A DNA stretch of 64,000 nt from Pseudovibrio japonicus (GCF_014651595.1 NZ_BMXE01000005.1:1-64000), one strand, 5' to 3'. Numbered from the stretch's first letter, positions 43,011-52,594 are shown. Translations and numbers: made by a program. The notes: generated by a model from the sequence alone, not told the origin.

Positions 43011-44093
43011 TCAGACTGGGATGATTGTCCAGTAATCCAGATCAAGGATCACGCCGTCCTCGTATTTCCCTTCTTCATTCTTGAACGGGAAATCTTCGCA
43101 AGTGCGGTCCTTGGTGGCGACGAGGCGCAAGCGTAATGCAGCGACGTCGTCCCGGCCTTCAATCTTCTTTTTGTCCAGCACTTCAGACCAGGCGTAGACG
43201 GTGTCGCCTGCAAACAGCGGTGCAACGTGGCGTCCGGCGTTGATGCCTGTGATGTGGAAGGCGTTGCCCAGTCCGTTGAAAGATAGAGCGCGTGCCAGCG
43301 AGATGACGTGGCCGCCGTAGATCAGGCGTTTGCCGAAGCGGCTGTTTTTCTCGCTGTGATGATTGAAATGGACCTTCGCCGTGTTCTGGTACAGACGTGT
43401 GGCGAGCTGGTGTTCTGCTTCTTCCACGGTCATGCCGTCGACATGGTCAATTTTCTCACCGACTTCGTAGTCGTCGAAACGGAATGGCGAACCGGACAGG
43501 TCAAAGTCCCATTCATCGATGGAAAGCTTTGGTACGGCTTGTCCGAGACAGTCCTCGGAAGTACCCTCTGGCAAGTCCGGCAGGGTGGTTTGTGGTGCTG
43601 GCGCAGTTTCATCGCGCTTCTTCACCATCACCCAGCGGGTGTATTCCAGAACCTTTTCCGGGTTTCCGGGCTCTTTGTGGCGATAGCCAGTTGAGCGCAC
43701 GTAAACAACACCGGTTTTTCCGTTTGAGTTTTCTTTGAGCCCGATGACTTCTGATTGAGCGGAGAGTGTGTCTCCGGCATAAACAGGCATCAGGAAACGG
43801 CAATCGGAATAGCCCAGATTGGCAACAGCATTTAGTGAAATGTCGTTGACCGTCTTGCCGAAGACCACATGAAACACCAGCAAGTCATCCAACGGATAAT
43901 ATGGGTATCCAATAGCTTCTGCAAAAGCAGTTCCTGATTGTACCGCAAAGCGAGTTCCGTACAGCGCAGTATAGAGAGCTGTATCCCCCTCGTTTATTGT
44001 CTTTGGTGTGCCATGTCTTATGACTTGGCCCACGTGAAAATCTTCGAAAAAGTTACCGCAAGACGTTTTAGTCTTAACCGCAGTTAACGTCAT
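43011..44093 (-). CDS. mch: Mesaconyl-CoA hydratase (MaoC family)
   Basis: 360 residues, a double hot-dog protein. The opening NFFEDFHVGQVIRHGTPKTI, INEGDTALYTALYGTRFA, VFHVVFGKTVNDISLNAVAN and, in the second half, DDYEVGEKIDHVDGMTVEEAE with TRLYQNTAKVHFN closely follow Mch of Rhodobacter sphaeroides. The enzyme hydrates mesaconyl-C1-CoA to beta-methylmalyl-CoA in the ethylmalonyl-CoA pathway of acetyl-CoA assimilation. Other pathway genes are not in the window. The gene stands alone. Confidence 0.9.
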   Translation of the reverse strand: MTLTAVKTKTSCGNFFEDFHVGQVIRHGTPKTINEGDTALYTALYGTRFAVQSGTAFAEAIGYPYYPLDDLLVFHVVFGKTVNDISLNAVANLGYSDCRFLMPVYAGDTLSAQSEVIGLKENSNGKTGVVYVRSTGYRHKEPGNPEKVLEYTRWVMVKKRDETAPAPQTTLPDLPEGTSEDCLGQAVPKLSIDEWDFDLSGSPFRFDDYEVGEKIDHVDGMTVEEAEHQLATRLYQNTAKVHFNHHSEKNSRFGKRLIYGGHVISLARALSFNGLGNAFHITGINAGRHVAPLFAGDTVYAWSEVLDKKKIEGRDDVAALRLRLVATKDRTCEDFPFKNEEGKYEDGVILDLDYWTIIPV

Positions 44094-44591
44094 GTTTGTA
44101 GTCCCCCAACAACAACACGGCAGGCATTCAATAAGAAGTATTTTTAGTTAGCAAGCAACACCTTAGAAAGTTGACAGATTGCATAGAAGATGTCGCCTTT
44201 GATCTTTTTTGTTTTGCCCTCGTATTTTCCTTGGTTATCCAATTGACTTGTTTAATTTAACAAATTCAAAGGGTTGACGGATAATGTGGTGGTTCCAGCA
44301 TTCCGTGCACCAGATGTCCGACAAAAATACTTGAAAGAAATGAGCAAGCTTTCTGTCGGTTTGAGGCCCTTTATATCTCAAAAGCAGTAGAAATGGGCAA
44401 ATTATATGTAGATAGTAACTAGGTAATTAGGTCACAGTTCTGCCTTAGGCTTCAATATCAGATTGGGTTTGTAGGATTGTGCAAGCGAGTCGATGCCAAA
44501 ATTCGTAAGAGACTGTGATTCACCTGAGGCGATTTGAACGCAGAATCCGGCACGGCACCCCTAAGAACCCGTAGTCTTTTCCTCCGCTTTA
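44094..44591. other. Long intergenic region upstream of mch
   Basis: About 500 bp between mch and the next plus-strand ORF. AT-rich, no family-like ORF and no clear hairpin with a T-run. It must hold the mch promoter; nothing else can be named. Confidence 0.4.
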
Positions 44592-44624
44592 ATGGGTTAT
44601 CATGGGGGATGGAGGTTTGGGCCC

Positions 44625-44816
44625 ATGGTGAGCTTGTTCTGGAGGGTTATAGGGGTTGTTTTGCTGGCATGGGTCGTGTGGGGGCTCTATGAGGGATACA
44701 CGTTTCTCTACGACGTAATTTACAAGTCCGCAGACCCGGTGATGTACTGGATTGGTCTGGCCTTATGGAGCGCTCTTGGCTTGAGCTGCTTTTTCTCGTC
44801 AACTAATCAGGAATAA
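44625..44816 (+). CDS. Small two-helix membrane protein
   Basis: 63 residues from the ATG at 44625 (the open frame also allows 44592). Two hydrophobic segments, VSLFWRVIGVVLLAWVVWGL and VMYWIGLALWSALGLSCFF, flank a polar loop YEGYTFLYDVIYKSADP. GGAGG lies about 10 nt upstream. No family recognised. The sequence is regular enough to look real, but the call rests on that alone. Confidence 0.5.
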   Translation: MVSLFWRVIGVVLLAWVVWGLYEGYTFLYDVIYKSADPVMYWIGLALWSALGLSCFFSSTNQE

Positions 44817-44924
44817 AGGGCCAATTTCTCAATTGATCTGAACTACACCGGTAGTATTCTACCGTCGTCGAATGCTGCTGGCAGTTTTGCTGCGGCATGT
44901 GGTTTTGAGTTCAGGGAGGTTGCT

Positions 44925-45308
44925 ATGTCGAAGAAAACCCTAATTTCTTCAGGTTCACCCTTTGAAAAGACAGCTGGGTATTCTCGCGCAGTTATTGATG
45001 GTGACTTCGTCCATGTTTCCGGCACCACCGGCTATGATTACTCTACCATGCAGATGCCAGAGGATGTGGGAGCTCAGGCGGTTAATGCGCTGGAGACCAT
45101 TAAGGGGGCGCTTGCGAAAGCCGGGTGCTCGCTGGAAGATGTGGTGCGCGCGCGCTATTACGTGACTGACCGGAGCCACGTTGAGGCTGTCTTCGCGGTT
45201 GTTGGTGAGTATTTTGGAGAAATTCGCCCTGCAGCGACGATGGTTATCTGCGATCTCATCAAAGAAGAGATGAAGGTTGAGATAGAAGTGACCGCTCGCA
45301 AAGGCTGA
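44925..45308 (+). CDS. RidA-family protein
   Basis: 127 residues, whole-length RidA: GSPFEKTAGYSRAVIDGDFVHVSGTTG, read in pieces, LAKAGCSLEDVVRARYYVTD, and the C-terminal MVICDLIKEEMKVEIEVTA. The arginine in VVRARYYV matches the catalytic Arg of imine/enamine deaminases, unlike the exported RidA at 23597. It removes reactive enamines such as 2-aminoacrylate if active. GGAGG lies 5 nt before the ATG. Confidence 0.88.
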   Translation: MSKKTLISSGSPFEKTAGYSRAVIDGDFVHVSGTTGYDYSTMQMPEDVGAQAVNALETIKGALAKAGCSLEDVVRARYYVTDRSHVEAVFAVVGEYFGEIRPAATMVICDLIKEEMKVEIEVTARKG

Positions 45309-45454
45309 TTATTCTTCCGTCTACACCACTGGCAGTGCCCCTGCTGATAAGTCTATGCAAGAAACTTCCGTTTTCTTGTCTTTATTACCCGTTGAAAGAT
45401 GGTTTGCCTTAGCTATATAGGCAAGCAGTAGTGGCAATAACGAGATGGCGACGC

Positions 45455-46162
45455 ATGACTGATTTTCCGAAAGAACTGCTGACTGGATATAACCTTTATA
45501 GAGAGCGCATTTATAGTCAGCTCGAGGAGGAATATCAAAACCTCGCCATCTATGGGCAAGAACCGCAGGTGATGGTGATTTCGTGCTGTGATAGCCGGGT
45601 CACGCCTGAAGGTATTTTCCATGCGCAGCCGGGTGAGTTGTTTGTAGCTCGTAACATAGCGAACCTTGTGCCGCCGTTTGTTGAGGGTGGAAGCACGCAC
45701 GGTACCAGTGCAGCACTAGAGTATGCTGTGTCTGGCCTGAAGGTGAAGCACCTTGTCATTCTGGGCCACTGCAAGTGTGGTGGTGTTCAGGCGTTCCGTG
45801 AAAGCAACGGCAAGCTCAGTGAAACCGGCCAGTTTGTTGGTCCGTGGATCAAGATGCTGGAACCAGCTGCGATTACGCTGGCCTGTACTCCGGTTGACAA
45901 GAACGAAGACCCTCAGCTTGCGCTGGAATATGCTGGTATTCGCCAGAGCCTGAAGAACCTGATGACCTTCCCGTTTGTCGAGGAGCTGGTCGCCAAGGGA
46001 GAGCTGCATATCCATGGTGCGTGGTTTGATATCGGGTCCGGCACGTTGCGGGTCATGAACTCAGAAACTCAGGTCTTTGAGGATGCGCAGGATCTGTTGC
46101 CGCGCCTAAAGGAACAATCCGCAGAGACGCAGGCTTCCAAAGAAGCTGCAGAGAGCAAATAA
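45455..46162 (+). CDS. Beta-class carbonic anhydrase
   Basis: 235 residues. Zinc ligands and catalytic dyad are visible: Cys-x-Asp-x-Arg in SCCDSRVTPEGIF, and His-x-x-Cys in GHCKCGGVQAF. The segment PGELFVARNIANLVPP and HGTSAALEYAV are family hallmarks. It interconverts CO2 and bicarbonate in the cytoplasm. The ATG at 45455 gives the MTDFPKELLTGY start; an upstream ATG-like start at 45431 is less likely. Confidence 0.92.
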   Translation: MTDFPKELLTGYNLYRERIYSQLEEEYQNLAIYGQEPQVMVISCCDSRVTPEGIFHAQPGELFVARNIANLVPPFVEGGSTHGTSAALEYAVSGLKVKHLVILGHCKCGGVQAFRESNGKLSETGQFVGPWIKMLEPAAITLACTPVDKNEDPQLALEYAGIRQSLKNLMTFPFVEELVAKGELHIHGAWFDIGSGTLRVMNSETQVFEDAQDLLPRLKEQSAETQASKEAAESK

Positions 46163-46187
46163 ACCTGCTGATTTGAGATGTTTTGTA

Positions 46188-46222
46188 AGGCCGCGTTCTA
46201 CGGTGTAGGGCGCGGCTTTTTT
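46188..46222 (+). terminator. Terminator after the carbonic anhydrase gene
   Basis: AAGGCCGCG and CGCGGCTTT pair around a TTCTACGGTGTAGGG loop, followed by TTTTTG. It overlaps the stop codon of the convergent permease gene. Confidence 0.85.
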
Positions 46223-47637
46223 GTTTGTTTGCCAGATTTCCAGCTGGTGCGTCTGATCTTCCAGAGAATGAGCGGTACGCTGAGGGTCAGGCAAACACCA
46301 GGAATGATGATTGAGAGATAGGTGCTGGCCAGCAAATCCGGTTGGTTTGGCGGGCGCAGGCCGATGATGAAGGCGATGAGCGAGATGGAAAAGCCGATGC
46401 TGCCCAGAACCCAGATGCCCCAGTTGCCAAATGGGACCTTATAGGCGCGCGGTACATTAGGGTATTTGTAGCGCAGTCTGATGGCAGTGCTGTAGAGCAG
46501 CAAATACATGAGGGAATAAAGCAGGACGGCTGTGGATGCGACGTACAGGAACACCTCGTTGGTATTCGGGTGCAGTACGAAAGCTGTTGCAATGAGTGTG
46601 GCGATGGTGGCTTGCACCAGCATGAGAGGCACAGGCATGTCGTGGGAATTTGAGCTCTGCAAAAATCTGGGTAACATGCCATCGCGTCCGGCGACGGCAA
46701 GGCTTTTGACAGGACCGGCGATCCAAGTACTGACCTGTCCTGCAGCACCAATGGCGATGAGAATTGCTGCGATGGGCAACAGATCAAGTACGCCGTAGTG
46801 GGCCAGCAGCACTGTATAAGTTTGCAAAACACCCAGTGTGTTTGAGATCTCGTTTGCCGGGAGGATCATAGCGATGGTTAGGCCTCCGAGGAGGGAGATT
46901 GAGAAGCCAATGGATGTGGCGATGAGGATCGCGATCGGATAGGTGCGCCGTACGTTTTGAACCTCGGTGGCATGACCAGCTGAGGCTTCCATTCCCAGAA
47001 AGCCGAAGAGGCAGCTTAGGAAGAGGAACAGGGTCGAGGTTTCAGCCAGTGACGGAATAACGTTGGCTGTTGTGATGCTGACGTCAATGACAGGGCGCGC
47101 GGGACCGGTGACGTAAAGCAGGCCCAGGGTGATCATGAGCAATGACGGAAAGATGGTGCCTGCCAGCAGGCAGTAGCTGGAGATGCGTTTGGCTACTCGT
47201 GTGCCGCGGAAATTTGCCAGCGTAGCGCCCCAGTAGATTATGATCGTGCCTGCAAACATGAGCCATGGGCTTTCATCGTCGGGGCGGTCAAAAACAAATG
47301 CGAGGGTTGCGGTGGTGTAGGCAACGGTTGCCACCATTGCAAAGATGGACTGGAACCATTGCAGGAAAATTGCCATGAAGCCAATCGGCGTGCCGAAGGC
47401 TTCCTGCACCCATGTGTAAACGCCATGCTTTGGCCAGCCTGTTGCCAATTCTGCGGAGATAAGCGCGATGGGCAGGATGTAGCAGAAGACCACTGCCGTG
47501 TTGAAGAATAGGATCTTCATGCCGGTTTGTGCCATGAGCGGCATGTTCAACATGGTCATGAAGAGTGCTGTGGTCATAAACACCAAGTTCCAAAGCGTTA
47601 TGTGGTGCCTTGGTTGGGTCTGTGCAGCTTTGCTCAT
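46198..47637 (-). CDS. APC-superfamily amino acid permease (second of an overlapping pair)
   Basis: 479 residues, 12 hydrophobic segments. SAELATGWPKHGVYTWVQEAFG is the conserved first-helix end of the glutamate:GABA antiporter-like (GadC/YjeM) branch, and EASAGHATEVQNVRRTYP and GAAGQVSTWIAGPVKSLAVAGRDG support it. A basic tail follows. It is translated from an ATGA overlap with the upstream paralogue. The substrate is unknown; a glutamate-type amino acid is a guess. Confidence 0.88.
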   Translation of the reverse strand: MSKAAQTQPRHHITLWNLVFMTTALFMTMLNMPLMAQTGMKILFFNTAVVFCYILPIALISAELATGWPKHGVYTWVQEAFGTPIGFMAIFLQWFQSIFAMVATVAYTTATLAFVFDRPDDESPWLMFAGTIIIYWGATLANFRGTRVAKRISSYCLLAGTIFPSLLMITLGLLYVTGPARPVIDVSITTANVIPSLAETSTLFLFLSCLFGFLGMEASAGHATEVQNVRRTYPIAILIATSIGFSISLLGGLTIAMILPANEISNTLGVLQTYTVLLAHYGVLDLLPIAAILIAIGAAGQVSTWIAGPVKSLAVAGRDGMLPRFLQSSNSHDMPVPLMLVQATIATLIATAFVLHPNTNEVFLYVASTAVLLYSLMYLLLYSTAIRLRYKYPNVPRAYKVPFGNWGIWVLGSIGFSISLIAFIIGLRPPNQPDLLASTYLSIIIPGVCLTLSVPLILWKIRRTSWKSGKQTKKPRPTP

Positions 47638-49067
47638 TCTTTACGCCCCTTGTCCGGTGAGGCGTGTTTGATGTTGTTGCGATGCAGGAACCAGATACCC
47701 AACGGAACCAGCAGGGCGAGAACGACAGCTATGATCATCAGTCGTTCAAAGTTCTCCAATGAGAATGGCAGAGCAGGGGGTGGAATGAACCCAATGGCAA
47801 AGCAGCTTATTGCGGTTAGCATGCCGATACCGCCAAGTAGCCAGATCCCCCAATTACCACCGGGCACTTTATAGGGGCGCGGGATGTGCGGATGGGTGTA
47901 GCGGAGGCGGATAGCTGCCACGAACATCAGCAGGTACATTAAGGAGTAAAGCAGGACGGCGGTTGAGGTGAGGATGAGGAACACCAGATTGACATCCTCA
48001 AATACAATGAAGCTTAGAGCGATCAGAGAGATGAGCGAGGCTTGCAGGATTAGGAGCGCTGTGGGGACGTTGTTTTTGTTGGCTTTGGCGAAGTGCTCAG
48101 GCAACAGTCCCTTTCTGCTGGCAGCCCACATGCCTTTGACTGGGCCCACAATCCAGGTGCTGACCTGTCCTGCTGCGCCCACGGCAACGAGCAGGGCGAT
48201 GAAGGGCGTGAGTGTTGCAAGCCCGTATGCGTTCAGATAGGCGGAGAACGCTTGAAGGGCTCCGTTGATGTTGGAGATATTGCCTTTCTCAAGAATGAGC
48301 GACACGGCAAGGCCACCGGCAAGGGTGATGATGAAGCCTGCTATTGCGGCGGTGAAAATGGCACGCGGGTAGTTCTTTTGCGGGTTTTCGACTTCGGTTG
48401 CGTGGCTGGCCGAGACTTCGATACCGACAAAGCCGAAGACAAAGCTCATGAAGAATACAAGGCTGGTGGTGTCGGAGAGGGACGGTATCCAGTTTGCAAC
48501 GGTTGCTGAGGTATCGAGGGCGATGGTTTCTCCGGAGAACAAGTAGTAGATGCCAAAGAGGATGAGCAATGCGGATGGAAAGAAGACGCCAAAGGAGACT
48601 GCGTAGCCGGAGATTTTCTCCGAGGTTGCCGTTCCGCGGAAGTTGATCAGCGTTGCAGCCCAGTACAGGGTGAGGACCGAGAAGGTGATGTAGTAGCGGT
48701 TTGAGCCCAGTTCCGGGTTAAAGGCGTACGTGAGTGTTGCAGTGGCGTAGGCGACGATGGATGTGACGCCGAAGATGGATTGGATCCACTGCAAAAACAC
48801 AGCAACAAAACCGACGGGGGTGCCGAAAGCAGCCTCAACCCAATGGAACACACCATTTTGTGGCCAGCCGGTTGCGAGCTCTGCGGAAATGAGCGCTGTT
48901 GGAATAAGGAAGGCGAAGACGGTGATTGCGTTGAGCAGGACCATCTGCATGCCCGTCTCTGCCATCATGGGCATATTGCGCAGGGTTAAAAACAGCGCTG
49001 TGGTGATCAGCACCAAGGGTATGAATGCAATTTTGTGTTCAGTGCTGGGCGTTTGGTCCTGTTGCAT
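47634..49067 (-). CDS. APC-superfamily amino acid permease (first of an overlapping pair)
   Basis: 477 residues. It parallels the downstream gene throughout: SAELATGWPQNGVFHWVEAAFG, EVSASHATEVENPQKNYPR and GAAGQVSTWIVGPVKGMWAASRKG. Tandem paralogues with a 4-nt overlap suggest co-translation and perhaps a heteromeric or dual-substrate role. No decarboxylase lies nearby, so a GadB-GadC type acid-resistance pair is not supported. Confidence 0.88.
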   Translation of the reverse strand: MQQDQTPSTEHKIAFIPLVLITTALFLTLRNMPMMAETGMQMVLLNAITVFAFLIPTALISAELATGWPQNGVFHWVEAAFGTPVGFVAVFLQWIQSIFGVTSIVAYATATLTYAFNPELGSNRYYITFSVLTLYWAATLINFRGTATSEKISGYAVSFGVFFPSALLILFGIYYLFSGETIALDTSATVANWIPSLSDTTSLVFFMSFVFGFVGIEVSASHATEVENPQKNYPRAIFTAAIAGFIITLAGGLAVSLILEKGNISNINGALQAFSAYLNAYGLATLTPFIALLVAVGAAGQVSTWIVGPVKGMWAASRKGLLPEHFAKANKNNVPTALLILQASLISLIALSFIVFEDVNLVFLILTSTAVLLYSLMYLLMFVAAIRLRYTHPHIPRPYKVPGGNWGIWLLGGIGMLTAISCFAIGFIPPPALPFSLENFERLMIIAVVLALLVPLGIWFLHRNNIKHASPDKGRKE

Positions 49068-49194
49068 TGGCCACCGGTGTAATCCTTGATGACCTGAACT
49101 TTAAATTGAGGGCCTGAAAAAAGACTGAGAGCGCGCGTTGGAAGCGCTTTGATGGTGTTAAGTTGCTGTTAGTCGTTGAGTCGGGCGCACTTGG

Positions 49195-49530
49195 CTAGAT
49201 GTCTTCTTTGCAAATGTTGCGGTCCACTTCCATGAGCTCAACAGGCGCGCCGTTCACCTCGATGAACGCGACTGTCAGACCTTCGATCGGGGAGTTGGGT
49301 TCGATGATCACCTTCTGGTCCCTGATGGCTTCTTGCAGATCATCCACCTCAAACGCCACATGAGCCATCGTCTTGACGATCTCCGGGTAGGGCGCATCCT
49401 CATCAAACCGTTGCCACTGGATGCCGAACGGATTGTTCTTATGGTCACTGACGGTCATATGTAGGTGGGGAAGGGCGATTTCGTCCTCAAAGTACCCTCT
49501 GGTTGGAATTCCGATGTGGTTGAATTTCAT
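49195..49530 (-). CDS. VOC-superfamily protein
   Basis: 111 residues. MKFNHIGIPTR is the usual VOC start, MAHVAFEVDDLQEAI the second strand-helix and VAFIEVNGAPVELMEVD the end of the beta-alpha-beta repeat. The histidines in NHIGI and AHVAF and the glutamate in VELMEV occupy metal-ligand positions of the glyoxalase fold. It overlaps the HxlR gene by 4 nt (ATGA) and shares its promoter. Substrate unknown. Confidence 0.82.
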   Translation of the reverse strand: MKFNHIGIPTRGYFEDEIALPHLHMTVSDHKNNPFGIQWQRFDEDAPYPEIVKTMAHVAFEVDDLQEAIRDQKVIIEPNSPIEGLTVAFIEVNGAPVELMEVDRNICKEDI

Positions 49531-49874
49531 TGGTCTTCCTTCAGTTTGGCAGCATGTGACCACGTTTGGGACCAGTGGCCGAGAGGTTGCAGATAAGTGA
49601 ACAGCTCATCGCCCTCTGCTGTTAGTTCGTAACCGTTTTCGCCTTTCATGACGATCCCGCATTCTCGCAGTTCTTTCAGGCGGGTGTTGAGTACTGTTGG
49701 TGAAACGGATGCACAATTGGACTGGAGCGCCCGAAAGGTTTGTGGGCCGGTTGAAAGGTTCCAGACAATGCCGAGCGCCCACCTTCTTCCCAGCAGATCA
49801 AAGAGGACCATGATTGGCTTGCCAGAGGTTGAGCCGCGAACCGGCTCACCTGCCTTTGGGATTTTCACAGACAT
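49527..49874 (-). CDS. HxlR-family transcriptional regulator
   Basis: 115 residues, one winged helix. LLGRRWALGIVWNLSTGPQTFRAL is the opening, seen in parts, SPTVLNTRLKELRECGIV the recognition region, and YELTAEGDEL the wing end. HxlR proteins sense aldehydes or redox-active compounds. It is divergent from the DMT exporter with two near-identical palindromes between the genes (49889-49933), so it probably represses both itself and the exporter. Confidence 0.9.
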   Translation of the reverse strand: MSVKIPKAGEPVRGSTSGKPIMVLFDLLGRRWALGIVWNLSTGPQTFRALQSNCASVSPTVLNTRLKELRECGIVMKGENGYELTAEGDELFTYLQPLGHWSQTWSHAAKLKEDQ

Positions 49875-49888
49875 AGGGCTTTCCTTTT

Positions 49889-49933
49889 TGCTACGTTTAT
49901 TGTAGCAGAGATATTGCTACATATATTGTAGCA
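49889..49933. promoter_or_regulatory. Double operator between HxlR-type regulator and DMT exporter
   Basis: Two 19-bp inverted repeats, TGCTACGTTTATTGTAGCA (49889-49907) and TGCTACATATATTGTAGCA (49915-49933), share TGCTAC-N7-GTAGCA. They are spaced 26 bp centre to centre. They fill the 62-bp gap between the divergent starts and end 3 nt before the exporter's ATG. Confidence 0.85.
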
Positions 49934-49936
49934 TGT

Positions 49937-50842
49937 ATGGAGAGTTTCGCTATGGCTGTTTTTGCAGTGTGGTCCGCGATGGCTGCATCTTTGGGGTGGG
50001 CGTGTGGTTCAATGCTAGCCCACCGACCGTTGCAACGCGTTGGTGTTTTTGAGTTCACCCGCATTCAGTTGCTTACATCCAGTGCGATTCTGTGTGTGAT
50101 TTGTACAGTGCTGGGATACTGGCAGAGCGTCGACTGGAGCCAATGGCCGGTGTACGTGATGAGCATCTTTGTGAGCGTGATTGTTGGTAATCTCGCTATG
50201 ATGGAATGCCTGCGCCGCGCTGGGCCTCGGCAAACAGAATTGCTGCTTTCCCTAAAAACGCCAATCGTTGCGGTTTTGGCCTTTGCGTTTCTAGGTGAGA
50301 CGCTGAGCTTTGCCGAGGTTATGGGTATTGCAATTGCTCTCTTTGGTATCTGTCTGGCGATTTTGTTTGGAAGTTCAGAATCGGAAGAAAAATCGGCGTG
50401 GGAAAGCGGTGGGTTGCTGCTGGCAGTTTTGCTGGGATTTGTTGCGGCTGGTTCGCAAGGGGTCGGGTTTCTTATTTTGAAGCCGCTGTTGCTTGCCGGG
50501 ACTGAGCCTCTGGCTGCCTCTGCGGTGCGGATTACCGGCGCTGCATTTGTTGTGGCGTTGGTTGGTTTGATGCCGTTGTCTACGGTTCGAGCGTCCGCGC
50601 AGATGAGCTGGATGTTGCTATTCCGCGTGGTGCTGCCGGGGTTTATCGGATATGGCGTTTCGGTTTCGCTGCTGCTTTATGCTTACACGTACTATGACGC
50701 AGCTGTTGCCAGTGTTCTTGGTTCGTTGTCTCCGGTTTTCATTCTGCCGTTGCTTTGGTGGCGAACTGGAAATATGCCCGCTCCCTTGGCTTGGGGTGGT
50801 GCAGCGCTTTCATTAGGGGGGACGGCTGTAATTCTGCTTTAG
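49937..50842 (+). CDS. DMT-superfamily (EamA-like) exporter
   Basis: 301 residues, ten hydrophobic segments in two halves, each an EamA domain: residues 5-140 (MMECLRRAGPRQTELLLSLKTPIVAVLAFAFLGETLS, seen in parts) and 155-300 (YDAAVASVLGSLSPVFILPLLWWR). EamA transporters export small metabolites. The ATG lies 3 nt after the second operator, so a leader is very short or the start is the inner ATG at 49952. Confidence 0.88.
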   Translation: MESFAMAVFAVWSAMAASLGWACGSMLAHRPLQRVGVFEFTRIQLLTSSAILCVICTVLGYWQSVDWSQWPVYVMSIFVSVIVGNLAMMECLRRAGPRQTELLLSLKTPIVAVLAFAFLGETLSFAEVMGIAIALFGICLAILFGSSESEEKSAWESGGLLLAVLLGFVAAGSQGVGFLILKPLLLAGTEPLAASAVRITGAAFVVALVGLMPLSTVRASAQMSWMLLFRVVLPGFIGYGVSVSLLLYAYTYYDAAVASVLGSLSPVFILPLLWWRTGNMPAPLAWGGAALSLGGTAVILL

Positions 50843-50889
50843 GGGCGTTGTTTTGTGCCAGCAGTTGGCTTGCTGCTGGCACTGGATGC

Positions 50890-52269
50890 TTATGAGCTTG
50901 CTATTGCAATGGCCGGGGCCTGTGTTTTCTTGTAGGCAAGCACGATGATGAACGTTAGCCCAAGCGTCAGGATCTCTGCCAGAACGGTGCTGTACCAGAT
51001 GCCGGTTTCTCCCATTGCATAGGGAACCAAAAGGGTTAGCGGGATTGCGAACAGGTAGGTTCTGGAGAGCATAAGGATGCCGGAGCGCGCTGCATCGCCG
51101 ATGGCCTGAAAGAAGATGGCTATCATCATCAATGGTCCGCCGAGGAAGAACACCATGGTAACGATTGGTGTGATGCGGGTTACCTCAGCGATGATTGTTG
51201 CGTCGTCGACGAAGATCGCACCCAGCTGGGACTTCAGCAAGAAGTAGATGGCCTGAACGATGCCGCAATAGATGAGAGCGATGATGAGTGCCACTCTCAG
51301 CGTTTGTGCGGTTCTTTCATGGTTTTGGGCGCCGTGGTTGTTTCCGGCGATGGATTGCAGGGCCATGCTGATGCCCAGCAGCGGCAGGAATGTAAAGGTC
51401 TGCATTCGGGTCACGATGCCAAATGCACCAGCCGTTGCTTCATAGCTGCTGCCCGCCCAAAGCTGGATCGCAAAGAGAGTGATTGCGGCGGAGAGGGAAA
51501 CGCCGGTGTAGCCGAGACTTTGCGGGACGCCGAGGGCTATCAGGGACTTCCATTGGAAGATGACGGGGCGCCACTTCAGGAAGGACGCTTCACCATGCTT
51601 TGAGGCATAGTAGGCGACCATTGCGAACAGAGACAGCAATTGGGCGGTGAGTGTGCCATATGCTGATCCTGCGACCCCCCAACCGAACTGAACTACATAA
51701 AGCCAGTCGAAGAAGATGTTCAGGACTGCGGAACTCAGCGTGATGACTGTCATGAGGGGGAGCAGACCCTCACAGCGCAGCCGGTCGATGTTGATGGACA
51801 GAACGAACCCCAGCGGCGAGCCCAGAATGAGGATCGCCATATACTGATAACCGATCTGTGCAAGTTCGTTGGAGCCGTTTGTCAGGAACAGGGCCAGCTG
51901 GAAACCCGATGAGAGGAAGCCCAGAATGAGTAGGGCGCAGAAGATCAGGGCGAGCGCGATAGAGCTGTCGATGACCTTCTTTGCGGTGCGGTGATTGTTT
52001 GCGCCGAAGGCGCGGGCATAGATGCTGGCAAACCCGTTGGACACGAGGGTGAATAGGGATACCAAAATCATGAATAGCGGGAACATGAGTGTGACGCCGG
52101 TTAGCGCCTGCGTGCCCACGTAGGCTCCCAGAAAATAGGCATCAACAACGGTGTGCAGGCCGTTCACCATCATGACGATACTGATCGGTAGTGCAGTTTT
52201 TGCAAAGAGCAAAGGTATGGAGCCGGACAGGAAAATATTGTCCGGTCTGGAAGAAGAAACTTCAGACAT
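50890..52269 (-). CDS. MATE-family efflux transporter
   Basis: 459 residues, 12 membrane segments. MVNGLHTVVDAYFLGAYVGTQALTGVTLMFP, read in pieces, marks the first helices, and VSNGFASIYARAFGANNHRTAKKVI the loop before helix 3; the second half repeats this with SIAGNNHGAQNHERTAQTLR. Na+- or H+-driven export of cationic compounds is usual. The MSEVSSSRPD start (52269) is preferred over the open-frame ATG at 52338. Confidence 0.9.
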   Translation of the reverse strand: MSEVSSSRPDNIFLSGSIPLLFAKTALPISIVMMVNGLHTVVDAYFLGAYVGTQALTGVTLMFPLFMILVSLFTLVSNGFASIYARAFGANNHRTAKKVIDSSIALALIFCALLILGFLSSGFQLALFLTNGSNELAQIGYQYMAILILGSPLGFVLSINIDRLRCEGLLPLMTVITLSSAVLNIFFDWLYVVQFGWGVAGSAYGTLTAQLLSLFAMVAYYASKHGEASFLKWRPVIFQWKSLIALGVPQSLGYTGVSLSAAITLFAIQLWAGSSYEATAGAFGIVTRMQTFTFLPLLGISMALQSIAGNNHGAQNHERTAQTLRVALIIALIYCGIVQAIYFLLKSQLGAIFVDDATIIAEVTRITPIVTMVFFLGGPLMMIAIFFQAIGDAARSGILMLSRTYLFAIPLTLLVPYAMGETGIWYSTVLAEILTLGLTFIIVLAYKKTQAPAIAIASS

Positions 52270-52594
52270 CAAAGCGGCTTTCGGTTCAAAAGCGGAAAAA
52301 TGCTGGTGCTCGCGTTGCCAGTAAACCGCTGAAAACATGCGGTTTGATGGATAAAAAATGAGGCTTCACCAGAGCGGTATGCTTGCGAGCGGCAGGTGCC
52401 TTAACCACAGCGCGATCATAGATGGACTGCATTTTCACTGCAAGTGGTCCACCTGAATTAAGCAAGATTTGTGAAATGGCAGGTTGCGGTTTGAAATTGC
52501 GTGATGTTGCGGTTGACGGGGGCGGTGCCTGCGACCTACTGCTTTTGCAATCATTTACGTCTCCTGTTCAACCATTCTGCCGAGAGGTCTTTCC

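Noticed and set aside
46198-49067. Glutamate decarboxylase acid-resistance module
   Set aside because: The two permeases resemble the GadC branch, but no decarboxylase gene lies near, so the system is not claimed.
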